Positions 15,915 through 25,703 of a DNA stretch of 64,000 nucleotides are shown piece by piece. Source of the stretch: Flexifilum sp034437395 (lineage in GTDB: Bacteria; Chloroflexota; Anaerolineae; Aggregatilineales; Phototrophicaceae). Position numbers and translations under genes: made by a program. The notes beneath the pieces are model-generated. The model was not told where the DNA came from. It saw only the letters and a list, made by a program, of their open reading frames with translations, and ran no database searches. How positions within the stretch are numbered: position 1 is the first letter of the stretch; every line of letters begins with the position of its first letter. Location of the stretch: NCBI GenBank assembly GCA_034437395.1, contig DAOTUN010000054.1, positions 1-64,000 of the forward strand, in the 5' to 3' direction.

Positions 15915-18740
15915 CTACCCCGATTTCAACACGCCGCGCCGCATCAGCAGTTTCTCCAGCTCCGCGCCCCAGAACACCACCGTACTCAGCACGAAGCACA
16001 GCAGCAGTTGCTCCAGCGTGAGCGGCGCGGTGTTGAACAGATTGTTGAAGAACGGCGAGTAGACCGTGAACAGCTGCAGCAGCGTCGTTACGATGATCGC
16101 GCCCATCAGCAGCGGATTGCCGCGCAAGCCGACGGTGAACAGCGACTCGCGGTGCGAACGCAGCGACAGCGCATGTCCCATCTGTGCCAGCGTCAGGAAC
16201 ATGAATACCATCGTATTCCAGGCAGGAGCGCCATTCGCCGCGCGTAAATCGCTGCTAAAAGCCCAGTATCCCAGCAGCAGACCGCTGATGCCCATGATCG
16301 AGCCGACGATCACGATATGCCGACCGAGACCACGTCCGAACATGCTCTCGTTGGGCGCATAGGGCGGACGCTGCATCCCACCTTTTTCCGATCGCTCGAC
16401 GCCGAGCGCCAGCGCGGGCACGCCGTCAGTGATCAGATTCATCCACAGGATTTGCAGTGTGGTCAGCGGCAGCGACATCCCGCCGATCAACTGCGTGAAC
16501 AGCAGCACGACCAATTCGCCCGTATTGCTGGCAAGCAGATACTTGATGAAGCGGCGCACGTTGTCGTAGATCGTGCGACCTTCCTCGACCGCACTGACGA
16601 TGGTGGCAAAGTTGTCATCCAGGATCACCATGTCCGACGCCTCTTTGGAGACCGCCGTGCCGGTGATCCCCATCGCTACGCCAATATCACTGCGTTTCAG
16701 CGCCGGGGCGTCGTTCACGCCGTCCCCGGTCATGGCGGTAATGTGCCCACGTCGTTGCAGCGCCTGCACGATATTCAGCTTGTGTTCTGGCGACACGCGC
16801 GCGTACACGGCGACCTTCTCGACCGTATCTTCAAGCTGCGCGGTATCCATCTTGTTCAGGTCTTGTCCGGTCAGCACGGTATCGCCCTCCTGAGCGATCC
16901 CCAGCTCGCGGGCGATGGCGAACGCGGTCAGCGGGTGGTCGCCCGTGATCATGACCGGACGAATGCCAGCGCTTTTGGCGATGCGCACGGCCTCTTTCAC
17001 CTCGGAGCGCGGCGGGTCGATGATGCCGACCATGCCGACGAATACCAGGTCATGCTCGATCGTCGCCGCATCGACATGCACGCTCGGCTCCGTGAAATGG
17101 CGGAAAGCCAGTCCCAGGACGCGCAAGCCGTTTTTCGCCAGGCTGTTGTTGGATTCGGTGATGCGCTGGCGCCAGGCGCCGTTCATCAGCGTGATCTCAC
17201 CTTCATGCCAGACGTAGTTGCTGATGTCCAGCAGTCCATCGACTGCGCCTTTGGTGAAGGCGATCGCACTGGTGGGCGTCAGGTCGAGCAGATCGACCAG
17301 ATAACGCTCGGCACTGGTGGGCGCGACATCAGTGGACAGGCGATGCACGGTGGACATGCGCTTGCGATCGCTGTCGAATGGCACCTCGCCCGTGCGCGGC
17401 AGGAATTTTTCCAGATGCGGCTTGAGCAGACCGTACTTGGCGGCGGCATCGACCAGCGCGGTCTCCGTCGGATCACCGAGCAGACGGTATGCGCCTTCTT
17501 TTTCGCCCATCTCCAGGATGGTGTCATTGCACAGCGTGTCGCCCGCCAGCATGATCGCCACCGAAGCGTTGGTCGTGTTGCGTCCGGTGCCATTGGACTG
17601 TACCAGCGAGCTGTAGCCGATTTTGACCACATCGTCGATGCGCGAGATCTCGCCCGCGACATCGATGGTGGTCACGGTCATCTTGTTTTGGGTCAGCGTG
17701 CCCGTCTTGTCGGAGCAGATGGTCGTGACCGACCCCAATGTCTCGACCGCCGGCAGCTTGCGGATCAGCGCGTTGCGACGCAGCATCCGCTGCGCGCCCA
17801 ATGCCAGCGCGATCGTCACGACAGCGGGCAGACCCTCCGGCACGACCGCCACCGCGACCGCCACGCCATTCAGCAGCACATCCTGAAAGGGGTCCTGCAC
17901 GATGAAGCCGATGATGATGGCGACCACCATCACCCCCAGCGCGCCGCGAATCAGCACGGTGCCGACTTCATCCATACGCCGTTGGAGCGGCGTCTTTTCG
18001 TTTTCCACACTCTGAATCAACTGCGCGATTCGTCCGAGCTGCGTCTTCATGCCCGTTTCGACGATCACCGCCGCGCCGCGTCCGTAGGTGACGGCGGTGC
18101 CCATGTAGATCATGTTACGTCGATCGCCCAACGGTGCGTCGAGCTGCGTCAGCGATGCCAGGTCTTTTTCGACCGACTCGGACTCGCCCGTCAGGGATGC
18201 TTCCTGCACACGCATGTTCGCCATGTCAATCAGGCGGGCGTCGGCGGGCACGATCGACCCGGCTTCGAGCAGCACGATGTCACCGGGCACCAGCCCGCGC
18301 GGATCGATGTCACTGACCGATCCCTCACGACGCACGCGCACCAGCGGCGCCGCCATTCGTTTCAACGCTGCCATTGCCTGTTCAGCGCGATACTCCTGCA
18401 CGACGCCCAGAATGGCATTGAGGACGACGATCGCGGAAATAGCGATCACGCTGTCGAATTTGCCCAACAGACCCGATAGGACGGCTGCAAAGATCAGCAG
18501 CAGCACCAGCGGGCCAGTCAGTTGTTCCCACAGGATTTCAAGCGGCGTGGTTCTCTTGCCCTCGACCAGCTCGTTGCTGCCATATTGTTCCAGCCGCTTT
18601 TTGACTTCGGTTTCGGTGAGTCCGCGCTCGGGACGGACGGCAAATCTGCCCAACACGTCCTCTGCATCGAGAGTGTGCCAGGGCTGTGTCGGTACGCCAG
18701 GGGCGGCGATGGGCGCTTGCTGTGCTTGTTTTTCCAGCAT
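15915..18740 (-). CDS. Calcium-type P2 cation-transporting ATPase
   Basis: 941 residues from ATG 18740; the frame extends upstream without family resemblance. Order: cation-ATPase N-domain (20-90), actuator loop with TGES (184-187), membrane motif VPEGLP (300-305) for ion binding, phosphorylation site DKTGTLTQNKMTV with D344, MITGDH, and the hinge MTGDGVNDAPALKRSDIG. The C-terminal helices include NLITDGVPALALG. The SERCA/PMR1 style suggests export of Ca2+ (possibly Mn2+) across the cell membrane using ATP. A terminator-like structure lies in the 5' leader region. Confidence 0.92.
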   Translation of the reverse strand: MLEKQAQQAPIAAPGVPTQPWHTLDAEDVLGRFAVRPERGLTETEVKKRLEQYGSNELVEGKRTTPLEILWEQLTGPLVLLLIFAAVLSGLLGKFDSVIAISAIVVLNAILGVVQEYRAEQAMAALKRMAAPLVRVRREGSVSDIDPRGLVPGDIVLLEAGSIVPADARLIDMANMRVQEASLTGESESVEKDLASLTQLDAPLGDRRNMIYMGTAVTYGRGAAVIVETGMKTQLGRIAQLIQSVENEKTPLQRRMDEVGTVLIRGALGVMVVAIIIGFIVQDPFQDVLLNGVAVAVAVVPEGLPAVVTIALALGAQRMLRRNALIRKLPAVETLGSVTTICSDKTGTLTQNKMTVTTIDVAGEISRIDDVVKIGYSSLVQSNGTGRNTTNASVAIMLAGDTLCNDTILEMGEKEGAYRLLGDPTETALVDAAAKYGLLKPHLEKFLPRTGEVPFDSDRKRMSTVHRLSTDVAPTSAERYLVDLLDLTPTSAIAFTKGAVDGLLDISNYVWHEGEITLMNGAWRQRITESNNSLAKNGLRVLGLAFRHFTEPSVHVDAATIEHDLVFVGMVGIIDPPRSEVKEAVRIAKSAGIRPVMITGDHPLTAFAIARELGIAQEGDTVLTGQDLNKMDTAQLEDTVEKVAVYARVSPEHKLNIVQALQRRGHITAMTGDGVNDAPALKRSDIGVAMGITGTAVSKEASDMVILDDNFATIVSAVEEGRTIYDNVRRFIKYLLASNTGELVVLLFTQLIGGMSLPLTTLQILWMNLITDGVPALALGVERSEKGGMQRPPYAPNESMFGRGLGRHIVIVGSIMGISGLLLGYWAFSSDLRAANGAPAWNTMVFMFLTLAQMGHALSLRSHRESLFTVGLRGNPLLMGAIIVTTLLQLFTVYSPFFNNLFNTAPLTLEQLLLCFVLSTVVFWGAELEKLLMRRGVLKSG

Positions 18741-18805
18741 TGTTCTACCAATCCAGGCTATACGTAGGATAGTGAAGATAATTGAACAGTAGTGCGATGG
18801 GGTGA

Positions 18806-18852
18806 ATAAAAAAAACCGGCGGCAGTCCAACGTGCGGGCGGTCGTCGGTTTG
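18806..18852 (-). terminator. Possible leader terminator upstream of the Ca-ATPase
   Basis: Read on the minus strand, AACCGACGACCGCCC and GGACTGCCGCCGGTT form a 15-position stem with four mismatches around CGCACGTT, followed by about eight Ts and then ATT. It lies about 65 bases before the ATPase start. It may attenuate transcription, but the imperfect stem makes this uncertain. Confidence 0.4.
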
Positions 18853-19060
18853 GGACACAATGTCGATAGCATAAACCGGACGTACCTGTTCCCCCCCCCT
18901 ATAAATGCGGGGTTGATTATGAGAATGTACTCATCTTGACGGGCTTCATTCAGCATGAATTCCGACGATTTTTCATCCCCTGAACATTAGAAAATATTTA
19001 AATTTGAACCATCATGACCCGTCGTGATGCGTTATAATAATGCTTAACGTCGAATGCCCC

Positions 19061-19089
19061 TTGTGTCGCTTTTGCATTCAGAGTATAGT
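19061..19089 (+). promoter_or_regulatory. Candidate sigma-70 promoter of the ABC exporter operon
   Basis: TTGTGT (19061-19066) and TATAGT (19084-19089) are spaced 17 bases apart. The implied start near 19096 lies upstream of TTG 19160 and downstream of ATG 19040, which supports the TTG as start codon. Confidence 0.5.
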
Positions 19090-19159
19090 TTACGAGTCGT
19101 ATGACGGCGTGCTGACAACGCCGCCCGATGTGTCCATACCCCCACAGGAGGCAGTCATT

Positions 19160-21019
19160 TTGGCATCGACCGTATCACAAATCCCGATAAATACCCCACC
19201 TGAGGTCACGCAGGATACCTGGCAGCCCAAAGTATCGGCGCACCGCCTGGCAGGTCTGCTGCACATGCTGGAGGGGTTCCGGCTGCGCTACATCGCCGCG
19301 ACACTCTCACTGGGTCTGGGCGCTGCCGCCAAGACCGGAACGTACCTGCTGCTGGCGTACCTGGTCGATGAAGTGCTGCTGCGCAATCGTATTGGCGAGG
19401 CGATCGTGCTGATCGCGCTCAGCTTCATCGGGCTGGCGCTGGTCGAGGGCACCTTTACATTCATCAGCGGCACGCTGGCTGCCAGCACCGCCGAGAGTAT
19501 GGCGCGGCGGCTGCGCAACTATCTTTATGATCATCTCCAGCGGCTCAACTTCACCTATCACGATCGTAACAAGACCGGTGAATTGATCCAGCGCGTCACC
19601 TCCGACGTGGACGCGGTGCGCCGCTTCTTCGCGGAACAGGCGATCGGGTTGGGACGTATCTTCCTACTGTTCAGCGTCAATTGGATCGCGCTGATGACGC
19701 TCAACTGGCAGCTGGCACTGGCATCGGTAGTGGTGGTGCCGTTCCTGGCTGCTGTGTCGATATTCTTCTTTTCGCGTATCGAGAAGCGCTATATGCTCTT
19801 TCAGGAGGCGGAAGGCAAGCTCTCGACCACGCTGCAAGAGAATTTGTCCGGCGTGCGCGTCGTCAAGGCGTTCGCGCGTCAACAATACGAAATGGAAAAA
19901 TTCGACGCCGACAACAGCGAACATTTTCGCCGCAGCAACAGGCTGCTGGTGTGGCACTCGGTCTACTGGCCCCTGACCGACATCATGACCGGGGTGCAGA
20001 CGCTGGGCGCCATCCTGATCGGCGCGACGATGGTCATCAACGGCGGTCTCTCGATCGGGTCGTACCTGGCGTTCGTCGGGCTGATCGGCTGGATCATCGA
20101 CCCGATGCGCGGACTCGGTAGAATCATCGTCGCCGCGTCCGAGGGCATGGTGTCATACACCCGTGTCGCGGATATCATCATGAAAGAGCGCGAACCGCTC
20201 ACGCTGGGGTTGCGCGCCTTCGACCAGCCGATGCGCGGCGAAGTCAGATTTGAAAATGTCGGCTTCAGCTATGCCAGCCACAGCGACGCCGACAAAGCGG
20301 GCGCGGAAGTATTGCACGACATCACCTTCACCGCCCAGCGCGGACAGACGATCGCGCTGATAGGCTCGACTGGATCGGGCAAATCGTCGCTGATCAACCT
20401 GCTGCCGCGTTTCTACGAGTATACCAGCGGACGCATCACCATCGATGGTATCGACATCAAAACGATCGCGCGCGAATATCTGCGCGCTCAGATCGGCATC
20501 GTCGAGCAGGAACCGTTCCTGTTCTCGCGCTCGATCAAGGAAAATATCGCCTACGGCGTCGGGCATCCCGTGACCGACGAGGAGATTTTCGCGGCGGCGC
20601 GGGCAGCTGACTTTCATCATGTGGCGCTGTCGTTTCCCGAAGGGTATGGCACCATCGTCGGTGAGAAGGGTGTTACGCTGTCCGGCGGACAGAAACAGCG
20701 TGTGGCGATCGCGCGTGCGCTGCTGAAGAATCCGCCGATCCTGATCCTGGACGACTCTACGTCGTCGGTCGATACCGAGACCGAGGCGACCATCCGCGAG
20801 GCGCTGTACAATCTCATGGGCGGGCGCACCACCTTTGTGATTGCGCACCGCGTGCAGAGCGTGATGAACGCCGATATGATCCTGGTATTGGATCAGGGAC
20901 GGATCGTGCAGCGCGGCACACACGACGAATTGGTCGATCAACCTGGCTTTTACCAACGAATCTACGATCTGCAAGCCCGCATCGAGAGCGAGCTTGAAAA
21001 GGATATCGCAAGTGTCTGA
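19160..21019 (+). CDS. Heterodimeric ABC exporter, subunit with degenerate Walker B
   Basis: 619 residues from TTG 19160, preceded by AGGAGG at 8 bases; ATG 19040 is in frame but poorly placed. Six membrane helices (about residues 40-330) precede the nucleotide-binding domain. Walker A is GSTGSGKS (402-409) and signature LSGGQ (507-511) is canonical. Walker B ends ILILDDSTSSVD, so D532 replaces the catalytic glutamate. Overlaps the next gene by 8 bases. Together they form a TM287/288- or BmrCD-like exporter of lipids or drugs; the substrate is unknown. Confidence 0.92.
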   Translation: MASTVSQIPINTPPEVTQDTWQPKVSAHRLAGLLHMLEGFRLRYIAATLSLGLGAAAKTGTYLLLAYLVDEVLLRNRIGEAIVLIALSFIGLALVEGTFTFISGTLAASTAESMARRLRNYLYDHLQRLNFTYHDRNKTGELIQRVTSDVDAVRRFFAEQAIGLGRIFLLFSVNWIALMTLNWQLALASVVVVPFLAAVSIFFFSRIEKRYMLFQEAEGKLSTTLQENLSGVRVVKAFARQQYEMEKFDADNSEHFRRSNRLLVWHSVYWPLTDIMTGVQTLGAILIGATMVINGGLSIGSYLAFVGLIGWIIDPMRGLGRIIVAASEGMVSYTRVADIIMKEREPLTLGLRAFDQPMRGEVRFENVGFSYASHSDADKAGAEVLHDITFTAQRGQTIALIGSTGSGKSSLINLLPRFYEYTSGRITIDGIDIKTIAREYLRAQIGIVEQEPFLFSRSIKENIAYGVGHPVTDEEIFAAARAADFHHVALSFPEGYGTIVGEKGVTLSGGQKQRVAIARALLKNPPILILDDSTSSVDTETEATIREALYNLMGGRTTFVIAHRVQSVMNADMILVLDQGRIVQRGTHDELVDQPGFYQRIYDLQARIESELEKDIASV

Positions 21020-22871
21020 TTACGGCTTTCAGGAAGAAGAGTTCGACGCTAAATTCAACGGCAGCACGCTGCTGCGGATTCTGAGCCAGCTCCGTCCGCA
21101 CTGGCGTCTGGTGATCGGCTTCATTGGCTCGGTGGCAGTGGTGTCGATCCTGACCTCGGTCTTCACCTGGCTGGGGATGCGCATTATCGATGACGCCATC
21201 CTCCCCGGTGACGCCTCACGGCTGCGTGACATCGCCATCCTGTACATCGTGTTGGTGGTCATTCAGGCGGCGTTCGTCTGTTTGTTCATCTTTTTGACCG
21301 GGCTGCTCGGTCACAAAGTGCAGTACATGATGCGCCGCCAGATGTTCAACCATCTGCAGGCGCTGTCCCTGAGCTACTACAACAAGACGCCGGTCGGCTG
21401 GATCATGTCGCGGCTGACGTCTGACACGGAGCGTATCGCCGATCTGGTGACCTGGGGAACGCTGGACCTGGTGTGGGCTGCCATCAACATCGTCACCGCT
21501 TTCGTATTCATGCTGACCATCAACTGGCAGTTGGCTCTGGTCGTCTTCAGTGTCATCCCGATTCTGATCGGGGTGGCGATCTGGTTCGAGCAAAAGATCG
21601 TCAAGCAGTATCGGATCGCGCGCAAGGCGAACAGCAAGATCACCGGTGCGTTCAACGAGAACATCACCGGCGTGCGCGTGGTCAAGGCGATGAACCGCGA
21701 GGCGCGCAATCTGAACGAATTTGGCGAGCTGACGGGCGACATGTACCAGGCGTCGTTCCGGGCGGCGCGCCTGTCGGCGCTGTTTTTGCCAGCCGTGCAG
21801 ATCATCGCGGCGGTGGCGCTGGGCGCGATCGTCTACTTTGGCGGCGGGCAGGTCGAGATCGGCGGCATGACCATCGGCGGCTTGCAGGCGTTCATCGGTT
21901 ACGTGACCTTCATGCTGTGGCCTGTGCAGGATTTGGCGCGGGTGTTCGCCTCGCTGCAACAGGCGATCGCCTCGGCGGAGCGGGTGTTTTCGTTGAGCGA
22001 CGCCCAGCCGGACGTGAGCGATAAGGCAACTGCCATCGAGGCACCGTCGATTGCCGGGGACATCGTATTCGAGAATGTGACCTTCTGGTACGAGCCGAAT
22101 ACGCCGATCCTGAAGGACTTCAATCTCACCATCAAGCGTGGCGAGACGATCGCGCTGGTCGGTCCGACGGGCGCAGGCAAATCGACGCTGGTCAATCTGG
22201 TGTGCCGCTTCTTCGAGCCACAGGGCGGGCGTATTCTGTTCGGCGGGCGCGACTACACCGATTTGACCCAACATGCCATCCAGTCGAAGATCGGGATGGT
22301 GCTGCAAACGCCGCATCTGTTCAGCGGCAGCATTCGTGAGAATATCCGCTACGGACGCCTGGATGCGACCGATGCCGAAGTTGTCGAGGCGGCGACGCTG
22401 TCCGGCGCGCACGACTTCATCGTCACGCTCAACGGCGGCTATGACGGCGAGGTCGGGGAAGGTGGCAACCGCCTGTCGGTCGGTCAGAAGCAGTTGATCA
22501 GTCTGGCGCGGGCGGTGCTGGCGCAGCCGGAATTGTTCGTGATGGACGAGGCGACCAGCTCGGTCGATACGCTGACCGAGGCATTGATCCAGCGCGGCAT
22601 GGAGACGATGATGCAGGGGCGGACGAGCTTCGTGATCGCACACCGTCTGAGTACGATTCGCCGCGCCGATCGCATCATGGTGATCGAGAACGGTGGCGTG
22701 AGCGAGATGGGCACCCACGCCGAGCTGATCAAGGCGCGCGGGCATTACTACAGCCTGTACACGCAGCAGTTCCGCCGTGAGCGCGAGGCGGAGGCGGAGC
22801 TGGTCGGTGAACTCGACGCGCCGCGCGTCGATGCGGTCATCGAGCGCGAGCCGGAGCTAAGTCTGGCGTAA
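21012..22871 (+). CDS. Heterodimeric ABC exporter, subunit with consensus Walker B and degenerate signature
   Basis: 619 residues from GTG 21012 (AAGGA at 20999), overlapping the upstream stop. Six membrane helices are followed by Walker A GPTGAGKS (384-391), signature LSVGQ (488-492, Val for the usual Gly) and Walker B VMDEATSSVD with catalytic E513. The weak signature here and the Asp-for-Glu change in its partner fall in the same composite ATP site, while the other site stays consensus. This is the classic asymmetry of heterodimeric exporters and shows that the two genes encode one transporter. Confidence 0.93.
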   Translation: MSDYGFQEEEFDAKFNGSTLLRILSQLRPHWRLVIGFIGSVAVVSILTSVFTWLGMRIIDDAILPGDASRLRDIAILYIVLVVIQAAFVCLFIFLTGLLGHKVQYMMRRQMFNHLQALSLSYYNKTPVGWIMSRLTSDTERIADLVTWGTLDLVWAAINIVTAFVFMLTINWQLALVVFSVIPILIGVAIWFEQKIVKQYRIARKANSKITGAFNENITGVRVVKAMNREARNLNEFGELTGDMYQASFRAARLSALFLPAVQIIAAVALGAIVYFGGGQVEIGGMTIGGLQAFIGYVTFMLWPVQDLARVFASLQQAIASAERVFSLSDAQPDVSDKATAIEAPSIAGDIVFENVTFWYEPNTPILKDFNLTIKRGETIALVGPTGAGKSTLVNLVCRFFEPQGGRILFGGRDYTDLTQHAIQSKIGMVLQTPHLFSGSIRENIRYGRLDATDAEVVEAATLSGAHDFIVTLNGGYDGEVGEGGNRLSVGQKQLISLARAVLAQPELFVMDEATSSVDTLTEALIQRGMETMMQGRTSFVIAHRLSTIRRADRIMVIENGGVSEMGTHAELIKARGHYYSLYTQQFRREREAEAELVGELDAPRVDAVIEREPELSLA

Positions 22872-22968
22872 GGACGGTTCATGGTGCGTCCGACGTAAGG
22901 ACAGTTCTGTACAGACGCAAAACACGATGCGTCCACCAGCGCGGTCACAGTGTTTGGCGTGCCAAGCC
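22872..22968. repeat. Degenerate family A copies and one family B copy
   Basis: In the gap after the exporter: GGACG...CGTCC (22872-22891), GACGCA/TGCGTC with an 8-base loop (22914-22933), and family B TTGGC-GT-GCCAA (22954-22965) followed by GCCC. They are less regular than other copies, as if decaying. The whole 381-base gap 22872-23252 holds only repeats, a terminator and the upstream region of the response regulator. Confidence 0.6.
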
Positions 22969-22988
22969 CACTGCATCAATCGAATCAT

Positions 22989-23035
22989 CACGGATGGCGC
23001 ATGGGAGTTACTCCTTTGCGCCATCCGTGTTTTGT
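22989..23035 (+). terminator. Terminator after the ABC exporter operon
   Basis: Perfect 13-base stem CACGGATGGCGCA/TGCGCCATCCGTG (22989-23001, 23017-23029) with a 15-base loop, then TTTTG. Confidence 0.75.
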
Positions 23036-23069
23036 GGGCGTGACACGATCTGTCCACCAAAGCAGTCGC

Positions 23070-23092
23070 AGGGGTTTGTCATGCCAAACCCT
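23070..23092. repeat. Family B palindrome
   Basis: AGGGGTTTG and CCAAACCCT arms around TCATG. It is related to the copies at 15843 and 34389. A half copy of family A (GGACGCATCGTC) lies about 40 bases further on. Confidence 0.6.
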
Positions 23093-23252
23093 GGTCGCAT
23101 TGACGCAACCCCCCGAATATGCGCACGACGGACGCATCGTCAGCCGTCTCTATGACCGCTTTTACACCCGTTGCTTGACGCCAATGTTACGAACGGTGTA
23201 TATTCATTACAAATTACCCTGCATTGAACGTTACAATCGAAGGAACCTGGGG

Positions 23253-23996
23253 ATGGGTAAGACAAAAATACTGCTGGTCGAGGACGACGCCGGGATCAAT
23301 AAACTGATCACCGATTATTTAGGCGCGCATCAATTCGAGGTCTTCAACTTCACTGACGGGCCCGAAGCGCTCGATCACCTGCTCAAGCGCGGACTACCGC
23401 ATCTGGCGCTGATCGACCTGACGCTGCCTTCCGTGCATGGATTCGAGCTGTCCGGCAAGATCAAGACGATGGCGGATGTGCCGATCATCTTCATCACTGC
23501 CACCAGCGACACCGACACGATCGTGCAAGGGTTGAAGACCTATGCCGAAGATTTCATCGTCAAGCCGTTCGAGCTGCGTGAGCTGGAGGCGCGGATTCAG
23601 GTGGTGCTGGCGCGGATGCCGAGCCTCGACTATGCCAACGAACCGATCATCCGTATCGACGACAATCTGAGCATCGACTTTGCGCACAATCGCATCGTCG
23701 TCAACAGCCGCGCCTGCACGCTGACGCCGACCGAGTCGATCCTGCTGCATGTGCTGCTGCGTCATGCCGGGCGGGTGGTCGAAAACCGCATGTTGATCGC
23801 TCGCGTGTGGCCGACCGAGGAGGTCTACGAGGATACCCTGCGCGTGCATATGCACCGTCTGCGGCGCAAGCTGGAGTCGGACTCGCACCATCCGCATTAC
23901 ATCCGCACCGAGCGCGGCACCGGTTATATGTTCACGGTGCGCCCGCCGGAGGGAGCCGTCTTCGTCGATGAGGACGCGCTCGAACCGACTGCTTAA
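23253..23996 (+). CDS. OmpR-family response regulator
   Basis: 247 residues from ATG 23253 with AAGGA upstream. The receiver domain (4-118) has acidic pocket residues E10, D11 and D12, phosphorylation site D55 (LALIDLTLPS) and K near 104 in the switch region. The C-terminal winged-helix DNA-binding domain spans about 145-235 (TPTESILLHVLLRHAGRVV, YEDTLRVHMHRLRRKLE). The kinase gene follows after 11 bases. Target genes are unknown. Confidence 0.92.
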   Translation: MGKTKILLVEDDAGINKLITDYLGAHQFEVFNFTDGPEALDHLLKRGLPHLALIDLTLPSVHGFELSGKIKTMADVPIIFITATSDTDTIVQGLKTYAEDFIVKPFELRELEARIQVVLARMPSLDYANEPIIRIDDNLSIDFAHNRIVVNSRACTLTPTESILLHVLLRHAGRVVENRMLIARVWPTEEVYEDTLRVHMHRLRRKLESDSHHPHYIRTERGTGYMFTVRPPEGAVFVDEDALEPTA

Positions 23997-24007
23997 AGAA
24001 ACCGATC

Positions 24008-25696
24008 ATGACCGAAACAGGCAGACTGACAGCGGCGCTCGACGATGCGCAGGCGACCCTGCGCACCGCGCGGCTGCTGCTGCACGCGCACACGCCACAG
24101 CATATGGTCGATATCCTGCGGACACAGTTATTGCAGCCGACACTTTCGAGCTGCATCCTGTTTCTGTTTGGCGGCGATAGCGAGGATGCGCAGCCAGGTC
24201 AGCGTGCCTATATGGAGCTGCAAGGCACCTGGTCGAAACGGGTGGGCAGTGGGGTCGGCAGCGGCATACGTCTGTACCTGAACAATTATGCTGACCTGAT
24301 GGCACGCCTCGATTCTGAAGAAGTGGTTTATTTTCCGCATCCGCGCCCGATCTGGGTGTACTTCGACCCGCTGGTGCGCGGATTTTTGCGCGCGGAGCGA
24401 GCACGTTCGCTGGCGTTGATCACATTGAAGGCGCGCGGCGAGTCGATCGGGGTGCTGCTGCTGGCGTCCGACCGATCGAATGCGTTCGACACCGACGACC
24501 TGGAAAGATTTCATCTGATCAGCGAATATCTGGCGCTCAACCTGTACGCCAAGCTGCTCACCGAACGCCAGCAGCGCCTTGGACAGCATTATGCTGCCAT
24601 GCTGAACGCAGTCCGCGATGGGGTGGTGATGGTGCTGCCTTTCGACAAAGGCGGACGGGTGTTCATCGCCAACCGCTATTTCAAGCGCCTGTTCGAGCTG
24701 GACGACCACGATGGCGAGGGCGACTCGCTGATCGACCTGCTCAACAAGATGCGCATCGCTGAAAACACGCGCCAGGAATTACACGCCACCTGGTTGAGCC
24801 TGTCGCCGCGCGCACCAGGCGAGTCGCGCGGAGAATTTCATCTGGTCACCGGGGAAGGGCAGCCGACCGACATTGCCTGGTACAGCGCGCCCGTCAGTCA
24901 GGGGACACAGGTGCTGGGGCGTATCTACACCTTTCACGATGTCACGCCCGAACGCACGGCGCAAAAATTGCGGGCGGCATTCCTGTCGCGGCTGTCGCAC
25001 GAGCTGCGCACGCCGCTGACCTCGATACGTGGGTTCGCGGAATTCATCCTGGAGGTGTCCGGCGACCAGCTCCCGTCGCTGGCGCGGGAGTACACCGCGA
25101 TCATCCTGGAGAGCGCGCGCCATTTGAACACGTTGTTCACCGATCTGATCGAGATCACGCGCGCCGAGGCGGGCGAACTCAAGCTGAATCGGCGCGAAGC
25201 CTATTTGCCAGATATTATCATCGACACGGTGGCACGGCTGGAACTGCATTACCGCGAGCGCGAACAGCAGGTGATCATGGAGCTGGACGATGATCTGCCA
25301 GCGGTGTTGGTCGATGTCGATCGCATCACCCAGGTGGTGAGCAATTTACTGGCTAATGCGATCAAGTATTCGCCGGAAAAAGGCAGGATTCGTGTCATTA
25401 CCACGCTGATCAGCGATGCGGCGGCACTGCCGCGATCGGCACCGCCGGGTGTAGTGCTGCCCGCCGTCATGGTGATGGTGCGCGACCAGGGCAAGGGCTT
25501 GTCACGTGACGAGGTAGAACAGGTCTTCATGCCCTTTTACCGCACCGAGTCGGTCAAGCGCGAACGCATCGAGGGGGCGGGTCTCGGTCTGGCAGTGGCG
25601 CGCAGTATTTTAGAGGTGCATCGCGGCAAGATATGGGCGGCGCCGCGCGGGGAGGTGCGCGGCGGCTGCTTCATCTTTACCATCCCGACGCCGTGA
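24008..25696 (+). CDS. Cytoplasmic GAF/PAS sensor histidine kinase
   Basis: 562 residues. No signal or membrane segment is visible, so the sensor is probably cytoplasmic. A GAF-like domain spans about 15-185 and a PAS-like domain about 190-310. The HisKA H-box FLSRLSHELRTPLTS follows, with phospho-acceptor H331. The HATPase domain has N-box LLANAIKYSPEKG, G1 VRDQGKGL and G2 EGAGLGLAV. It phosphorylates the adjacent regulator. The ligand is unknown. The gene order regulator-then-kinase and the short gap indicate an operon. Confidence 0.9.
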   Translation: MTETGRLTAALDDAQATLRTARLLLHAHTPQHMVDILRTQLLQPTLSSCILFLFGGDSEDAQPGQRAYMELQGTWSKRVGSGVGSGIRLYLNNYADLMARLDSEEVVYFPHPRPIWVYFDPLVRGFLRAERARSLALITLKARGESIGVLLLASDRSNAFDTDDLERFHLISEYLALNLYAKLLTERQQRLGQHYAAMLNAVRDGVVMVLPFDKGGRVFIANRYFKRLFELDDHDGEGDSLIDLLNKMRIAENTRQELHATWLSLSPRAPGESRGEFHLVTGEGQPTDIAWYSAPVSQGTQVLGRIYTFHDVTPERTAQKLRAAFLSRLSHELRTPLTSIRGFAEFILEVSGDQLPSLAREYTAIILESARHLNTLFTDLIEITRAEAGELKLNRREAYLPDIIIDTVARLELHYREREQQVIMELDDDLPAVLVDVDRITQVVSNLLANAIKYSPEKGRIRVITTLISDAAALPRSAPPGVVLPAVMVMVRDQGKGLSRDEVEQVFMPFYRTESVKRERIEGAGLGLAVARSILEVHRGKIWAAPRGEVRGGCFIFTIPTP

Positions 25697-25703
25697 GGGG
25701 GGC

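Larger units (their letters stand above)
18741..19159. other. 419-base divergent intergenic region between Ca-ATPase and ABC exporter
   Basis: AT-rich in its right half. It holds, on the minus strand, an imperfect inverted repeat plus T-run (18806-18852), a C8 tract at about 18891-18898, a TATAAT at 19033-19038 and a better promoter at 19061-19089. No coding frame with recognisable content was found. No known riboswitch was recognised. Confidence 0.6.

Noticed and set aside
16317..18479. Long open frame (720 codons) opposite the Ca-type ATPase
   Set aside because: It is antisense to a gene with all P-type ATPase motifs and has biased, low-complexity composition rich in Asp, Arg, Gln and His, as expected for a codon shadow in GC-rich DNA.
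19040..19159. ATG 19040 as start of the first exporter gene
   Set aside because: It overlaps a TATAAT and lies upstream of the better promoter; the extra 40 residues look unlike the family, and TTG 19160 has AGGAGG at good spacing.
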